Source: Cytophagales bacterium (GTDB lineage: Bacteria; Bacteroidota; Bacteroidia; Cytophagales; Cyclobacteriaceae). Taken from it: 64,000 bases of DNA. This document shows, piece after piece, positions 20,006-28,803 of the stretch. The notes beneath the pieces were generated by a model. It ran no database searches. It was given only the letters and a program-made list of their open reading frames with translations, and was not told the origin of the DNA. Numbering within the stretch: the stretch's first letter is position 1; each line of letters begins with the position of its first letter. The stretch is from assembly GCA_020403045.1 (NCBI GenBank), contig JADBYK010000016.1, positions 1 through 64,000 on the forward strand, in the 5' to 3' direction. The translations under genes were made by a program, and so were the position numbers.

Positions 20006-20084
20006 TCTTTTCAGCTCAAAAAATTTCTTGCTGCTCAGTTCTTTATATTAAAAAGCGTATCTTGGCTAACTAAATAATCAAGCT

Positions 20085-20429
20085 ATGAACTACCTCGTTA
20101 TTGCCGCTCAGCTTTTAATTGCAATATCCATCATTTACGTTTGGGTGTTTCGCTTCGACAACATCATCGTTGAATTCAAACAATATGAACTAAGTGATCT
20201 TATCCGCTCGGCAGTAGGCGCAGCCAAGATAATACTGGCGACTTTGATAGTTGCAGGAATTTGGTATCCTGGCTTGGTGTTCATTCCCTCTCTTTTGATG
20301 GGCTTTCTGATGTTATCAGCTCGGTATTTTCATTTCAAAGTGAAAAACCCATTACACAAGTATATCCCTTCCTTCTTTTTGCTAATCCTCTGCCTTTTTC
20401 TGGCATACATCTCTGAAAGACCATTTTAA
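20085..20429 (+). CDS. DoxX-like small membrane protein
   Basis: 114 aa, four hydrophobic segments, SDLIRSAVGAAKIILATLIVAGIWYPGLVFIPSLLMGFLMLSARYFHFKVKNP. Confidence 0.6.
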   Translation: MNYLVIAAQLLIAISIIYVWVFRFDNIIVEFKQYELSDLIRSAVGAAKIILATLIVAGIWYPGLVFIPSLLMGFLMLSARYFHFKVKNPLHKYIPSFFLLILCLFLAYISERPF

Positions 20430-20431
20430 AG

Positions 20432-20770
20432 ATGAGTTTGCTTTCATGGCTTACACTTTTTTCAAGTGCCTCCTTCGTAATTTATGGGGTTTCTTATTTC
20501 TATTCTCCTAACATGAAAAATGAGTTCAAGCGCTTTGGGCTTGAACAGTTCGGGATGTTAACCGCAGTGTTAGAAATCACAGGAGGCATCGGTTTGCTTA
20601 TGGGTTTTTTTTCGATGCCTATCCTTCTTATTTCATCTGGCGGGTTAGCATTATTAATGCTTCTGGGTTTCTTTACGAGACTGCGCGTGAAAGATAGTTT
20701 GTTGGTTTCGCTACCCGCCTTCACTTTCATGGTGCTGAACGCCTATATTTTTTACGCTACACTGGCTTAG
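20432..20770 (+). CDS. DoxX-family-like membrane protein
   Basis: 112 aa; GMLTAVLEITGGIGLLMGFF...GGLALLMLLGFFTRLRVKDSL; 2 nt after previous ORF. Confidence 0.65.
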   Translation: MSLLSWLTLFSSASFVIYGVSYFYSPNMKNEFKRFGLEQFGMLTAVLEITGGIGLLMGFFSMPILLISSGGLALLMLLGFFTRLRVKDSLLVSLPAFTFMVLNAYIFYATLA

Positions 20771-20877
20771 CGATCCCTTTTTCAGGAAAAGGTCTTTTAA
20801 TAAGAGGAAATTCTAAGTCATTGAGTGGACTATTTGGTAACAGCATATACTCTTTAGCGAGGACTGCTGATCAGTCA

Positions 20878-22377
20878 TCAACTTGGAAACATACTAGGTA
20901 AGGTTAGCTGTATGGGATCTTCCCTCTGCGTTTTTCGCTTTGTATGCTTTTTCAAGATATGTCGATTTTCTTGTTGCACAATTTTCGATTTCTTGGTTTG
21001 CCATAAATGCTCCCTTGCAAAACGTGCAGTTTGTTGAATATCGACTATTGGCAGCGGGTAGTCTTCGCCTATTTTACATCCGACAACAATTTGATCATGC
21101 AGGGGCATCAGCCAAGGTTGGTGGATAAACTCGACTGGAACACCCCTCAACTCAGGAACCCATTTTTTAATGAAAGTTCCTTCCGGATCGTGGTCTATAC
21201 TTTGTTTGACGGGATTGTAAACGCGGATAGTATTAACCCCCATCGTGCCGGCTTGCATTTGAAACTGCGGATAGTGAATGCCTGGCTCATAGTCCAAAAA
21301 TTGGCGAGCTAAAAAGTGGGCGCCCGCTTGCCAGGGTTGCCACAGGTGATGAGTAAAAAACGAAACCAGCAAACTGCGCATTCTGAAATTGAGGTAGCCG
21401 GTGCTTTTCACACAAATAATGCAAGCATCTATCAATGGATAGCCCGTTCGGCCATTCTCCCAAGCAGCGACTAATTCAGGGTTTGTTTCACGTCTGATTT
21501 CGTTAAAGCCTTTATTTAGATTTTCAAATTCGATACGACATTCGCTCTCAAACTTTTGGATGAAATGACAATGCCAATGCAAGCGGTTGATAAAAAACCC
21601 TATATTCCGTTTATCACCTGTAACAGCAATCGCTTTTAATGACGCCTGATAAATTTCTTTCATGCTAAGATTGCCCCACGCCAAATAAGGCGAGAGCCGA
21701 CTGCAACTTCTGCGACTTTCTTCTGGTTTAGAAATATGTTTGGTGTAGCCGGTTTTTCGTTCGTACAGAAAACTTGCAAGATATTGATTACCCGTTGTAG
21801 TGCCGCCCGGTTGAAATTGGTTATTAGTAGGGTAAGAGGAGGTAAACTCAGAAACGAGGCCAATCGGTAAATGAATAGACTTAAGTTTTGCTAAATCGAC
21901 TGAAAACAATGGAGCACTCATGGTCTTTATCCACTTTTCGCTAAAGTTCTTTCGGTTGCGTAGCCCACGAATGATTCCATTGGTGGGATATTCTTTCCAA
22001 AGAATATTTCTTTCTTTACAGAATTCGGAGACCGCTTGGTCGCGTTGGTAAGTAACCTGGTTTCCAATTTCTTGATGAGAGAAGATGGTGACCACTTCGA
22101 AGCCATCGGTTATTTTTCGTAAGGCGGTTATTGCTTCACTGTGAATGGCCTCTATAGAATGACCATGTTTAGAAAGTAGTTTATTCAAATCAGCAAGTGA
22201 CTGCTGTACAAACCGCCAATGCCGCTCATCACCATCGGCAAAGTTCATCACAGATGGCTCGTAAAAATAAATCAAGACAACAGGTAAATTACTCTCTACT
22301 GCTCGGAGCAAAGGCTGGTGATCGGTAAGCCTTAAGTCTCTTTTAAACCAAACAATATTGATAACCGGTTTACCCAT
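20878..22377 (-). CDS. Cryptochrome/deoxyribodipyrimidine photolyase family, atypical FAD-binding motif
   Basis: [18 protein letters not shown]..., [81 protein letters not shown]. Confidence 0.92.
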   Translation of the reverse strand: MGKPVINIVWFKRDLRLTDHQPLLRAVESNLPVVLIYFYEPSVMNFADGDERHWRFVQQSLADLNKLLSKHGHSIEAIHSEAITALRKITDGFEVVTIFSHQEIGNQVTYQRDQAVSEFCKERNILWKEYPTNGIIRGLRNRKNFSEKWIKTMSAPLFSVDLAKLKSIHLPIGLVSEFTSSYPTNNQFQPGGTTTGNQYLASFLYERKTGYTKHISKPEESRRSCSRLSPYLAWGNLSMKEIYQASLKAIAVTGDKRNIGFFINRLHWHCHFIQKFESECRIEFENLNKGFNEIRRETNPELVAAWENGRTGYPLIDACIICVKSTGYLNFRMRSLLVSFFTHHLWQPWQAGAHFLARQFLDYEPGIHYPQFQMQAGTMGVNTIRVYNPVKQSIDHDPEGTFIKKWVPELRGVPVEFIHQPWLMPLHDQIVVGCKIGEDYPLPIVDIQQTARFAREHLWQTKKSKIVQQENRHILKKHTKRKTQREDPIQLTLPSMFPS

Positions 22378-23862
22378 TTATTTACCTCCTAACTTTTTTA
22401 AATATTTTTCAGCTTGTTGAATATGCCCTTGTCGTTTTTCGTCAGACATTTTATCGAAGGTTTTTACCAGCATGCCCAATCTTGGATTCTTTAAAAAGAA
22501 ATCTCTGTGCACGTGCATGAAGCGCCAAAACAAGCCATCCCATATCGGCTGCCAGTCGCCTTTTGGATAGTCACTCATTTTCATGAGGTAGTTACTGCCG
22601 CTGATATAGGGTTTGGTGGCCATCAATCCACCATCCGCAAATTGACTCATGCCATATACATTGGGCACCATCACCCAATCATAGGAATCAATGAACAGTT
22701 CCATAAACCATTTATAAACTTCATCGGGGTCAAACTCACACAGCAACATAAAATTACCTAACACCATTAACCGCTCAATGTGATGGCAGTAGCCGGTTGT
22801 TAATACTTTTTTAATCGTGCTGTCAATGGGAGCAATACCTGTAGTTCCGTTCCAAAACGAGGCAGGTATTTTTCGTTTAAACTTCCAGTAGTTTGTGGTG
22901 CGTTCTTGCGTGCCCTTGGTTTGATATACGCCACGAATAAATTCACGCCATCCTAATAGTTGTCGAACGAACCCTTCGCACGAGTTCAGAGGTATCTTAT
23001 TTTCATGGGCGTAAGAGATAGCTTGATTTACTATTTCATCGGGAGTAAGTAGCCCAACATTCAGCATGGGTGTCAACAGGCTGTGGTGTAAGACACTTTC
23101 ATTGTTAACCAGAGCGTCTTCATAGTCGCCAAATTCGGCAAATCGCTTTTGCAAAAACTGTTTTAGCCAAGCGCTACTTTCTGAAAAAGTGGTAGGATAT
23201 ATAAATGAGTTATTGATTTCGCCATAATTGGAAGAAAAATTCTTGTTTATGTAGGTGACTGCTTCGTTCCAATATTCATTTGGTTTTGGAAACTTTATTT
23301 CCGGTGGCCTTTTTTCTTTTGGATATTTTAACCGGTTTTCTGTGTCAAACGTCCACTTTCCCCCTTCTGGTTGCTGCTTCTCATCAACTAAAATTTTAAA
23401 GTGTTTGCGTTGCTGGGTATAGAAGTCGGTTTGGAAGAATCGCTTTTTACCCACAAAATAGTGATCAACTTGCTGAGCGGTAAGTAGGAATAGCAGAGAA
23501 TCACTTTTACTAACTTTGATTTTTAACTTAAGTGAGAGTTCAGCTATTCTCTTCTCCAATAAATAGTCAGTGACATTGGTATAGTGGATTTCAGAAATAC
23601 CCTTTTGCTTGAGATCTGTAAGCAGAACTCTTATGTCGGAAACTTTTTCCTTTGCTTCAATGTAGGTTACAGCGTACCCTTTACTTTCCAGAAATCTCTG
23701 ATATCCCTTCATACTGGCGCGATGAAAGACCAGTTTTTGTTTGTGGAAATTGTATTGGGTAAAAAAGAGGAGCTCCTCTATGAGAAAAATAGGACGATTA
23801 TTCGAAATAGCTGGATGCTTTTCAAAAAGTTGATGGGGGAAGATCAATGAAACTGCGCTCAT
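22378..23862 (-). CDS. Photolyase-related protein of FeS-BCP / (6-4) photolyase type
   Basis: SAVSLIFPHQLFEKHP..., EGFVRQLLGWREFIRGVYQ, HHIERLMVLGNFMLL, PNVYGMSQFADGGLMATKPYISGSNYLMKMSDY. Confidence 0.92.
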   Translation of the reverse strand: MSAVSLIFPHQLFEKHPAISNNRPIFLIEELLFFTQYNFHKQKLVFHRASMKGYQRFLESKGYAVTYIEAKEKVSDIRVLLTDLKQKGISEIHYTNVTDYLLEKRIAELSLKLKIKVSKSDSLLFLLTAQQVDHYFVGKKRFFQTDFYTQQRKHFKILVDEKQQPEGGKWTFDTENRLKYPKEKRPPEIKFPKPNEYWNEAVTYINKNFSSNYGEINNSFIYPTTFSESSAWLKQFLQKRFAEFGDYEDALVNNESVLHHSLLTPMLNVGLLTPDEIVNQAISYAHENKIPLNSCEGFVRQLLGWREFIRGVYQTKGTQERTTNYWKFKRKIPASFWNGTTGIAPIDSTIKKVLTTGYCHHIERLMVLGNFMLLCEFDPDEVYKWFMELFIDSYDWVMVPNVYGMSQFADGGLMATKPYISGSNYLMKMSDYPKGDWQPIWDGLFWRFMHVHRDFFLKNPRLGMLVKTFDKMSDEKRQGHIQQAEKYLKKLGGK

Positions 23863-23863
23863 A

Positions 23864-24004
23864 CTACTTCTTCGATTTATTTATGCGACATCTATCGCTA
23901 CAGTATTTTACCTCTTCCCACACCTTCTCCCATTTTTTGCGCCAGGTAAATGGCCTCCCGCACACGGTGCAAGTTTTGGTGGGGAGGTTTTGTTTTTTGT
24001 GCAT
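23864..24004 (-). CDS. DUF2256 family small zinc-ribbon-like protein (46 aa), not in ORF track
   Basis: [46 protein letters not shown]; CxxC...CxxxC; TAG then T then ATG of the photolyase. Confidence 0.92.
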   Translation of the reverse strand: MHKKQNLPTKTCTVCGRPFTWRKKWEKVWEEVKYCSDRCRINKSKK

Positions 24005-24029
24005 AGGTGATGTTGATTGAAATTAGGCT

Positions 24030-24078
24030 ACAAGCCTCACGCCACAAGCTTATAGCCTGTGGCCTGTGGCTTGCGGCC
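24030..24078. repeat. Intergenic Bacteroidota-type repeat
   Basis: ggctacaagcctcacgccacaagcttatagcctgtggcctgtggcttgcggcc, internally repetitive and imperfectly palindromic. Confidence 0.5.
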
Positions 24079-24091
24079 AAATTTGTTGGTG

Positions 24092-24565
24092 TTAAATTCT
24101 GACTAAACCCTTCCCCCGCAAATCATCCAGCATCAAAACATTTTCATGGTTGGTCTGAAATCGTTTTACATCAAATAAGAATATCGTATGGTCTCCTGCA
24201 TCTTTTGACCAGATTTTTTCTAACTCCATTAATCCCGCGCAATTGGTCAACACTTTCTTATCATTCCACAGTTCGAGGCGTTTCTTTTTATTCAGGTACG
24301 ATTCTTTATCGTAACTCAGTCCACTTTTTTTCCCCAACACATTGACCAGGTTGACGTGTTGTTTGCCCAATACTTGAAGGATCGCGTTTTTGCTATGAAG
24401 AATGTTATGAAGTGACTGGGTATCTTGATAGACGGCAACCATATACCGTTTAGGTTTCATGCTTACAGCTGAAACATACGTGCAGATATTCATGTTGACT
24501 TTTTGTTCATCATACGTAGCAAGGCTATAGACCGGAATGTTCGGTAGATTCCACGGACGCTTCAT
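24092..24565 (-). CDS. Flavin reductase-like protein (FMN-binding)
   Basis: KRPWNLPNIPVYSLATYDEQKVNMNICTYVSAVSMKPKRYMVAVYQDTQSLHNI. Confidence 0.82.
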   Translation of the reverse strand: MKRPWNLPNIPVYSLATYDEQKVNMNICTYVSAVSMKPKRYMVAVYQDTQSLHNILHSKNAILQVLGKQHVNLVNVLGKKSGLSYDKESYLNKKKRLELWNDKKVLTNCAGLMELEKIWSKDAGDHTIFLFDVKRFQTNHENVLMLDDLRGKGLVRI

Positions 24566-24575
24566 AAATACCGGA

Positions 24576-25274
24576 TTACGCTTTCAAACTCGACATGCCA
24601 CCATCAACATGAATCACTTGTCCAGTGATCCAACTCGATTTTTCAGAAAGTAAGAAAGCGGCCAGGTTAGCAAGATCCTCAGGCTTACCAATTTTTTTTA
24701 GAGGATGGCGCTGCGCATTGGCTTCCTTTTTTTCATCGGTGTTTAACAAAGAGCCAGCCAAGGGTGTATCGGTGATGGAAGGTGCAATGCAATTGACCCT
24801 GATCTTCGGGGCAAACTCTGCTGCCAACGCTTTTGTCAGCCCTTCTACTGCTCCTTTTGAAGAAGCTACCAACGAATGAAAATTGAAACCCGTCTGCACG
24901 GCCACGGTAGAGAAAAGTACAATGGATGAATGATTAGAATTCTTCAACTTTGGAAGGCAGGCTTGAATGACTTTGACGGCACCTACCAGTTGCAATTGAA
25001 AATCAGCCACAAAATCTTCCGGTTTGACTCGTGCAAAGGGTTTTAAGTTCACCGCACCGGGGCAGTACACCAAGCCATCGAGTACATCAGGTAAAAAACT
25101 AAAGTCCGGATTCTCATCCAAGACATTTAGTGATTGGAATTTAACAAACCCATCGGTCGATGTGCCTGTCGTTTTATTAAATGTCCCAAAAACCTGCTGC
25201 CCTTCTGCGATCAGTTGTTTTGCCAGTGATGCGCCAATGCCAGAAGAGGCGCCAATTATTAAGGTATTTGCCAT
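24576..25274 (-). CDS. Short-chain dehydrogenase/reductase
   Basis: NTLIIGASSGIGASLAKQL; GLVYCPGAVN; SSKGAVEGLTKALAAEFAPKIRVNCIAPS; ITGQVIHVDGG. Confidence 0.93.
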   Translation of the reverse strand: MANTLIIGASSGIGASLAKQLIAEGQQVFGTFNKTTGTSTDGFVKFQSLNVLDENPDFSFLPDVLDGLVYCPGAVNLKPFARVKPEDFVADFQLQLVGAVKVIQACLPKLKNSNHSSIVLFSTVAVQTGFNFHSLVASSKGAVEGLTKALAAEFAPKIRVNCIAPSITDTPLAGSLLNTDEKKEANAQRHPLKKIGKPEDLANLAAFLLSEKSSWITGQVIHVDGGMSSLKA

Positions 25275-25348
25275 GAATCTAAAACCCTATTTCTGGCATT
25301 TTGTTATCAACAAAACGCCAATATTGCTGAGGTTATTTCGCTAAAAAA

Positions 25349-25759
25349 TCATCGCAATTTTTGAATACCCATCTTCAACGTTTGAATTTCGATGTATACT
25401 AATCCCACTATTACGGCTATCTCAGCCAAGAAGTAAGTTAACCCCACAATCGAAAGTGTTGAATAGTAATGAATGACTAACCCTATTGTTAAACAACAAT
25501 AAAGCAAATTGGCAGTCATGATGACCTTCAAAAGTACTATCCAGTTCTTTTTTAAGAATAAAAAGCAACAAAAAGAATAGACTGCAAAAGCAACCGCAAT
25601 CATGCAGAGCACAGAAAGTATCTCTTGCGGCATTCCAAAATATTCCTGAAACTGCCATTGCACTGGAAACAAGATGGAGGCGGTCGCAAATGCGCCAAGT
25701 CCATCAACTAAGAAAATCGCGTTGGGCTTTTGGATGAACTGAACAAAAATTGGTGACAT
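25349..25759 (-). CDS. Small membrane protein of unknown function
   Basis: 136 aa, four hydrophobic segments. Confidence 0.6.
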   Translation of the reverse strand: MSPIFVQFIQKPNAIFLVDGLGAFATASILFPVQWQFQEYFGMPQEILSVLCMIAVAFAVYSFCCFLFLKKNWIVLLKVIMTANLLYCCLTIGLVIHYYSTLSIVGLTYFLAEIAVIVGLVYIEIQTLKMGIQKLR

Positions 25760-25834
25760 AACTCAATCTTGAAGAATTCTCTCACATATGTTTACTGTAG
25801 CGGTATAACCAAGGTTTTGCAGATTTTTTTAGAC

Positions 25835-27130
25835 TCAGGTTAAAATCTCTTCGACCGCATACAAGGGTATATTGGTGAGCCACTCTTGTTCTCTGTACTT
25901 GCTCATGGAAGTACGGAAGGCAGTTTTAATTTTGAATTTCTCTACGAATAATTTTAAGCTTTTGGCTTTCAAATTCTCTTCTGCTTTTACTTCGATAGGT
26001 ATTGCTTCGTTCTTGTATTGAAACACAAAATCAATCTCAGCAGTGGAAGATTCAGCTGTCCAGTAAAATAGTTGTTGTGCTATGGTAAGCTGCTGACAAA
26101 CGAATTGCTCGGTCAGCGCGCCTTTGTACTCTGTGAGGATGCTATTTTTCTCGAGTAATATTCTGGCGTCTAAGTTGCCCATCGCATTGAGTAGACCAAT
26201 ATCAACAAGGAATAATTTAAATGCATCCATGTCCGTATATGCATTTAGTGGAAGCGTTGGTTTTGTTATTCTGTTTACTTTTAAAATAAGCCCTGCATCT
26301 ACTAACCAATTTATGGCCATTTCAAAATCTTTGGCTCTTGCGCCCTTTTTTATTTGTCCATACATAAACTTCCTGTTCTCCATGGCCAATTGGCTCAGAA
26401 TAGAATTCCATACTAGTTTTATTCTTGGTATGATTTCATGAGGGGCATGTTTTGCAAAATCATTTTCATAACCGATCAGTATTTTTTGCTGAATGTCCCG
26501 AACTAACGCTATATTTTTATGTTCGATGTAGTGAGCAACCACTTCGGGCATTCCGCCAATAAAGTAGTAGAGGCGCAAATACTCTACTAATTTCTGGTGA
26601 AATAACGTCAATACTTCGAAGTTGCTTGCTGTTAACTGATCATAAAGTTTTTCTTCTCCAAGGTTTAACAGAAACTCTTTAAAACTTAGTGGATGCAATT
26701 TTATAAAATCAACTTTGCCGACTGGAAAGGAGTTCTGCTTCTGCATCGAAACACCCAATAGAGAACCTGCTGCTATAATGTAGTATTCGGGTGCCTGCTC
26801 ATAGAAATATTTTAAAGCGGTGAGCCCCTTTTCGGCCTCTTGCACCTCATCAAAGAGAAGCAACGTTTTGCTTGGGATGATTTTTTGATTTGCCTCTATC
26901 TCGATGCTGGTAATGATTCGTTCGATATTAAAATCTGCAACAAACAAATCCCTTAGTCGGCTACTGCTTTCGAAATTCAAATAAACCACCGTTTCAAATT
27001 CGCGCCTTCCAAATTCCTTCATCAACCATGTTTTGCCTACCTGTCGGGCTCCCTGTATGATAAGAGGCTTCCGCTTTTTGCCTTTCTTCCACTCTTTCAA
27101 TTCTTCAAAGTGTAATCTGTTCATAATCAA
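25835..27130 (-). CDS. AAA/DUF4143 family ATP-binding protein
   Basis: KRKPLIIQGARQVGKTWLMKEF Walker A; LLLFDEVQEAEKGLTALKYF; C-terminal DUF4143-like AEIDFVFQYKNEAIPIEVKAEENLKAKSLK. Confidence 0.92.
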   Translation of the reverse strand: MIMNRLHFEELKEWKKGKKRKPLIIQGARQVGKTWLMKEFGRREFETVVYLNFESSSRLRDLFVADFNIERIITSIEIEANQKIIPSKTLLLFDEVQEAEKGLTALKYFYEQAPEYYIIAAGSLLGVSMQKQNSFPVGKVDFIKLHPLSFKEFLLNLGEEKLYDQLTASNFEVLTLFHQKLVEYLRLYYFIGGMPEVVAHYIEHKNIALVRDIQQKILIGYENDFAKHAPHEIIPRIKLVWNSILSQLAMENRKFMYGQIKKGARAKDFEMAINWLVDAGLILKVNRITKPTLPLNAYTDMDAFKLFLVDIGLLNAMGNLDARILLEKNSILTEYKGALTEQFVCQQLTIAQQLFYWTAESSTAEIDFVFQYKNEAIPIEVKAEENLKAKSLKLFVEKFKIKTAFRTSMSKYREQEWLTNIPLYAVEEILT

Positions 27131-27189
27131 ATGGATCTGTTAAGCTAAGGTCAAATCTACAATTTTTCATATAAATAAATGTGTTTTTT

Positions 27190-27245
27190 AACACTTTTTA
27201 ATATGTATAAATGTAAAATACAACACTTTTATTAATGAAAGTGTT
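27190..27245. promoter_or_regulatory. AACACTTT repeats (three copies, two forming an inverted repeat) upstream of the AAA ATPase
   Basis: AACACTTT at 27190-27197 and 27222-27229, AAAGTGTT at 27238-27245. Confidence 0.35.
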
Positions 27246-27276
27246 AAATAGGATGGGAATATTTGCAGAAAGATAA

Positions 27277-28611
27277 TTAATGGGTACTCCCCAACGCCTC
27301 CTTATAAACCCTCAACACTCTTTCTCTAGCCAATTTATGATCAACAATCGGCTTTGGATAGGACGTTGTTCCAAACTCAGGTACCCACTTTTTGATGTAC
27401 TCCATTTTCGGGTCAAACTTCTCGGTTTGCAATTGTGGATTGAAAACACGGAAGTAGGGCGCTGCGTCACACCCCGAACTAGCCGCCCATTGCCAGCCGC
27501 CATTGTTGGCGGCTAAATCAAAGTCCAATAATTTTTTGGCAAAGTAGGCTTCGCCCCAGCGCCAGTCAATGAGCAAATGCTTGGTAAGAAAGCTGGCGGT
27601 AATCATGCGGACACGGTTGTGCATAAAGCCGGTAGCATTTAGCTCGCGCATTCCAGCATCAACAATGGGATAACCTGTTTTGCCTTCACACCAGGCTTTG
27701 AATTCTTTTTCATTATTCCTCCATTCGATTTTATCATAGGCTGGTTTGAACGCTTTGGTTTCTACTTGTGGAAAATACCACAAAATCATGTGGTAAAAAT
27801 CGCGCCAGATTAATTCATTCAGCCACGTTTCATTTTTCTCTAATGCAAGTTGCGCCAGCTTGCGAATGCTTACTGTTCCAAATCGCAGATGAACACTCAG
27901 TTTGGTCGTGCCGGCAATGGCAGGGAAGTTTCGTTGTTTGTCGTATTGCTCAACAATGGATTGCTTCACCAATCGTTCAGGGAAATTGAAAGATGTTTCT
28001 TGAAAGCCTATTTCTTTCAAAGTCGGCAAAGCGATCGGAACTATTTTCTTGAAATGGTCAAAATACTTTTCGGTAGCAAAACTCTTTAATGCTAACTCCT
28101 CCAATTTACTTTTCCATTTTCTACTGTAAGGTGTAAAAACAGTATAAGGCTTACCATCATCTTTGGTTACCTCGCCTTTTTCAAAAATGACCTGGTCCTT
28201 GAATGTTTTGAACACCACGCCTTTACTTTCTAAAATCTCTTTCACCTGTGCATCGCGGCTGCGGGCGTAGGGTTCGTAATCGTGATTGGTGTAGACAGCT
28301 TTAGGAGTTAACTCTTTAAAAATTTCAAGCGGGTATCCATGAAGTACGAGTAATGTACTTCCCAAGTCCTCCAATTGCTTTTGCATCAGTGTAAGCGATT
28401 GATGAATGAAGGCAACCCGCAAATCTGCTTTGTCTTCCAGTTTCTCGAGAATTTCGGAATCGAAGATGAAAACGGGGAGAACTTCTTCACTTTCCTTGAG
28501 CGCGTGAAACAAGCCTGCATTGTCTTGCAAACGCAAATCTCGTCTGAACCAAAAGACGGTAGTGCCTTTGGTAATGAGTTGGTTAAGCTGACTTTTTCCG
28601 AAGGTCTTCAA
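27277..28611 (-). CDS. phrB: Deoxyribodipyrimidine photolyase (class I CPD type / cryptochrome)
   Basis: TTVFWFRRDLRLQDNAGLFHAL; FMHNRVRMITASFLTKHLLIDWRWGEAYFAKKLLDFDLAANNGGWQWAASSGCDAAPYFRVFNP. Confidence 0.95.
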   Translation of the reverse strand: MKTFGKSQLNQLITKGTTVFWFRRDLRLQDNAGLFHALKESEEVLPVFIFDSEILEKLEDKADLRVAFIHQSLTLMQKQLEDLGSTLLVLHGYPLEIFKELTPKAVYTNHDYEPYARSRDAQVKEILESKGVVFKTFKDQVIFEKGEVTKDDGKPYTVFTPYSRKWKSKLEELALKSFATEKYFDHFKKIVPIALPTLKEIGFQETSFNFPERLVKQSIVEQYDKQRNFPAIAGTTKLSVHLRFGTVSIRKLAQLALEKNETWLNELIWRDFYHMILWYFPQVETKAFKPAYDKIEWRNNEKEFKAWCEGKTGYPIVDAGMRELNATGFMHNRVRMITASFLTKHLLIDWRWGEAYFAKKLLDFDLAANNGGWQWAASSGCDAAPYFRVFNPQLQTEKFDPKMEYIKKWVPEFGTTSYPKPIVDHKLARERVLRVYKEALGSTH

Positions 28612-28759
28612 TTTCTTTCTCCAGTTTGTCGATAGCCTCCATTTTTACCGCATACAGCTTCAAATCACCTGAGCGCTGTATGTGCATGGCTTCTTCCAAT
28701 AGCTTCTTGCGTTTATTTTCAAGTGCTTGTATCGGGTCTTTCTTTACGAATGAGAACAT
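28583..28759 (-). CDS. DUF6435-like small protein (58 aa), not in ORF track
   Basis: MFSFVKKDPIQALENKRKKLLEEAMHIQRSGDLKLYAVKMEAIDKLEKEIEDLRKKSA*; overlaps photolyase start by 29 nt. Confidence 0.8.
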   Translation of the reverse strand: MFSFVKKDPIQALENKRKKLLEEAMHIQRSGDLKLYAVKMEAIDKLEKEIEDLRKKSA

Positions 28760-28803
28760 AGGGTATCAGTTTGTATAAAGAAAACACGAACAATCGGATA
28801 ATG

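Noticed and set aside
23898-24080. 60-aa minus-strand track ORF MAASHRPQAISLWREACS...
   Set aside because: Wrong frame; the real gene here is the DUF2256 ORF 23864..24004
25835-27130. DUF4143 AAA ATPase as an anti-phage defence gene
   Set aside because: Common standalone ATPase family; no defence partners nearby
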